Shown: piece after piece, positions 13,932-15,029 of the stretch
Position numbering within the stretch: the first letter of the stretch is position 1
Layout: every line of letters starts with the position of its first letter
From: an uncultured Lachnospiraceae bacterium
GTDB lineage: Bacteria; Bacillota; Clostridia; Lachnospirales; Lachnospiraceae
Direction: 5' to 3'
DNA length: 15,029 nt
Assembly (NCBI GenBank): GCA_905236615.1
Contig: CAJORC010000075.1
Location: 1-15,029 of the forward strand
The notes under the pieces: model-generated
Database searches by the model: none
Seen by the model: only the letters and a program-made list of their open reading frames with translations
What the model was told of the DNA's origin: nothing
Program-made: the position numbers and the translations under genes

Positions 13932-15029
13932 ATGACTGAACTTTGTAAAAAATATAATCCGACACTGTATTATTATCCGGCGATAATGCTGGTTTACCTT
14001 GCATCACTTATCTCGCTTGACCTGATACATCCGGGAATCGCTTCGGCACTTTTTGTTACAGTGTCGGCAGTATACTGCGTGATTGCCGGGAAATACAGGA
14101 TTTTTAAGGAAAAAAATCCGGCTGATATAGTGATGGCTGTCTGGATATTTTATAATCTGCTGTCCGGCATCTGGACGGTCGGCTACGGGATGAGCCTTTC
14201 AGTATATGCAGGAGAGCTCTTTTCAACAGCCCTGCCAATGTTCTTTTACTTTGCGGCAAGGGAAACGGAGGAAGATACCAAGGAAAAGTTTTTCCGTTAC
14301 TTCATTATTTCCGTAACTTTTATAGGAATCGTGGGGGTGCTGCTTTTTATCACTGCGCCGCAATTTTACATTGATTATCTTTTCAGACTCGAATATATTT
14401 CAAAAGCAGATGCAAGCACCATGAGGGTCAGAATGCACTCGGTCATCGGCTCGACGCTGATGGGATATCTGCCGGTTGCGGCAATGCTTTTTTCGGAGCA
14501 TTTTATGCTGAAAGCAAAGAAGAAGATATATCTGGTATTTTTCTTCCTGAATGCCTTCCTTGCTTTCATGAGTAACCAGAGAGCTGCAATGGTAGCGGCA
14601 ATACTTGTACTCGTTTATATTAACTATCTGCTTTTCTTTACCTTCAAGTTGATTGACAGAAAATATTTCTTCATGGAAATAGCGGCTTTTGCCGCACTGC
14701 TGCTGGCTCTCCTGATAGTATTCAGAGGAGCATTCATGAAGGTTTATTACCGCCTTGTGTCACTTCCGGGTGCTGTAGGACAGCGTTCCGACCAGTGGAT
14801 AGGCGCCGCTAACAATATGAAAAATATCTGGCTCGGAAACGGACTGGGAGCTAACGATCACAGAGCCATAGGTTTTACAGAACACCTTATTGCAGACGGA
14901 GGACTCTCCAAGCTCTATGTGGAGAACGGGATAATAGGAACATCACTTTTTGTATTCCTTATACTCCTGATTTTGAAAAAGGGATTTAAGAACCTTAAGA
15001 ATACAGCGCCGGAGATAGGGATCATCATC
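13932..15029 (+). CDS. Wzy/O-antigen ligase-like polysaccharide polymerase (partial, 3' end missing)
   Basis: An open frame from ATG 13932 runs without a stop to the window end (366 codons). The protein is strongly hydrophobic with about ten membrane segments, for example near residues 15-31, 35-53, 64-84 and 120-140. It carries features of the O-antigen ligase/Wzy superfamily: the SNQRAAMVAA segment after a membrane helix, a larger outward loop near the end with the GNGLGAND turn, and ENGIIGTSLF before the next helix. Such proteins polymerise lipid-linked repeat units on the outer face of the membrane, or ligate glycans; in a Gram-positive capsule locus Wzy is the likelier role. ATG follows the upstream stop by one base, and GGGAG at 13914-13918 is rather far. 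A flippase (Wzx) and length regulators are not in the window and may lie downstream. Confidence 0.85.
   Translation, partial: MTELCKKYNPTLYYYPAIMLVYLASLISLDLIHPGIASALFVTVSAVYCVIAGKYRIFKEKNPADIVMAVWIFYNLLSGIWTVGYGMSLSVYAGELFSTALPMFFYFAARETEEDTKEKFFRYFIISVTFIGIVGVLLFITAPQFYIDYLFRLEYISKADASTMRVRMHSVIGSTLMGYLPVAAMLFSEHFMLKAKKKIYLVFFFLNAFLAFMSNQRAAMVAAILVLVYINYLLFFTFKLIDRKYFFMEIAAFAALLLALLIVFRGAFMKVYYRLVSLPGAVGQRSDQWIGAANNMKNIWLGNGLGANDHRAIGFTEHLIADGGLSKLYVENGIIGTSLFVFLILLILKKGFKNLKNTAPEIGIII

Overview
The window looks like chromosomal DNA from an anaerobic Firmicute, most likely Clostridia of the Lachnospiraceae type. This rests on strong AGGAGG-type ribosome binding sites, moderate G+C, AGA/AGG/CGT arginine usage, a fused chorismate mutase-shikimate kinase, and the style of the polysaccharide genes. 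The family assignment is an inference; there is no rRNA or other marker. All 14 supported genes lie on the + strand. I see no tRNA, rRNA, CRISPR array, insertion sequence or integrase.

Region 1 (1-1883) holds two separate housekeeping-type genes. The first is a two-domain hemerythrin-like protein whose second domain has lost most metal ligands. The second is a chorismate mutase-shikimate kinase fusion of aromatic amino acid synthesis. Between them is a compact regulatory segment in which an inverted repeat overlaps a promoter-like sequence and is bracketed by a 9-bp direct repeat.

Region 2 (1884-3976) starts with a good sigma-A-like promoter and a 5' leader with repeated GTATGA elements that can pair with a downstream GTCATAC. 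It continues into a Na+/phosphate cotransporter with a PhoU-like domain and a tail of ten consecutive lysines. Only 14 bases separate it from the next gene, so it may be the first gene of the polysaccharide operon.

Region 3 (3991-15029, running off the end) is a surface polysaccharide (capsule or exopolysaccharide) locus. Its order is: membrane UDP-HexNAc 4,6-dehydratase (FlaA1/PglF/WbpM type), PglC-like initiating phosphoglycosyl transferase, ATP-grasp ligase, HAD phosphatase, WbuB-like glycosyltransferase, CapE, CapF and CapG homologues, a second GT-B glycosyltransferase, and a Wzy/O-antigen ligase-like polymerase cut by the window end. CapE-CapF-CapG is the complete known route from UDP-GlcNAc to UDP-L-FucNAc, and WbuB-type enzymes are associated with transfer of that sugar. 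The repeat unit therefore very probably contains N-acetyl-L-fucosamine. The first dehydratase and the PglC-like enzyme probably make and load the first sugar onto undecaprenyl phosphate. The ATP-grasp/HAD pair has no assigned role and is the best candidate for uncharacterised chemistry. Most junctions overlap or are separated by a few bases, which indicates one long, translationally coupled transcript; the only larger gap in the locus (9368-9463) contains a hairpin that may attenuate it.
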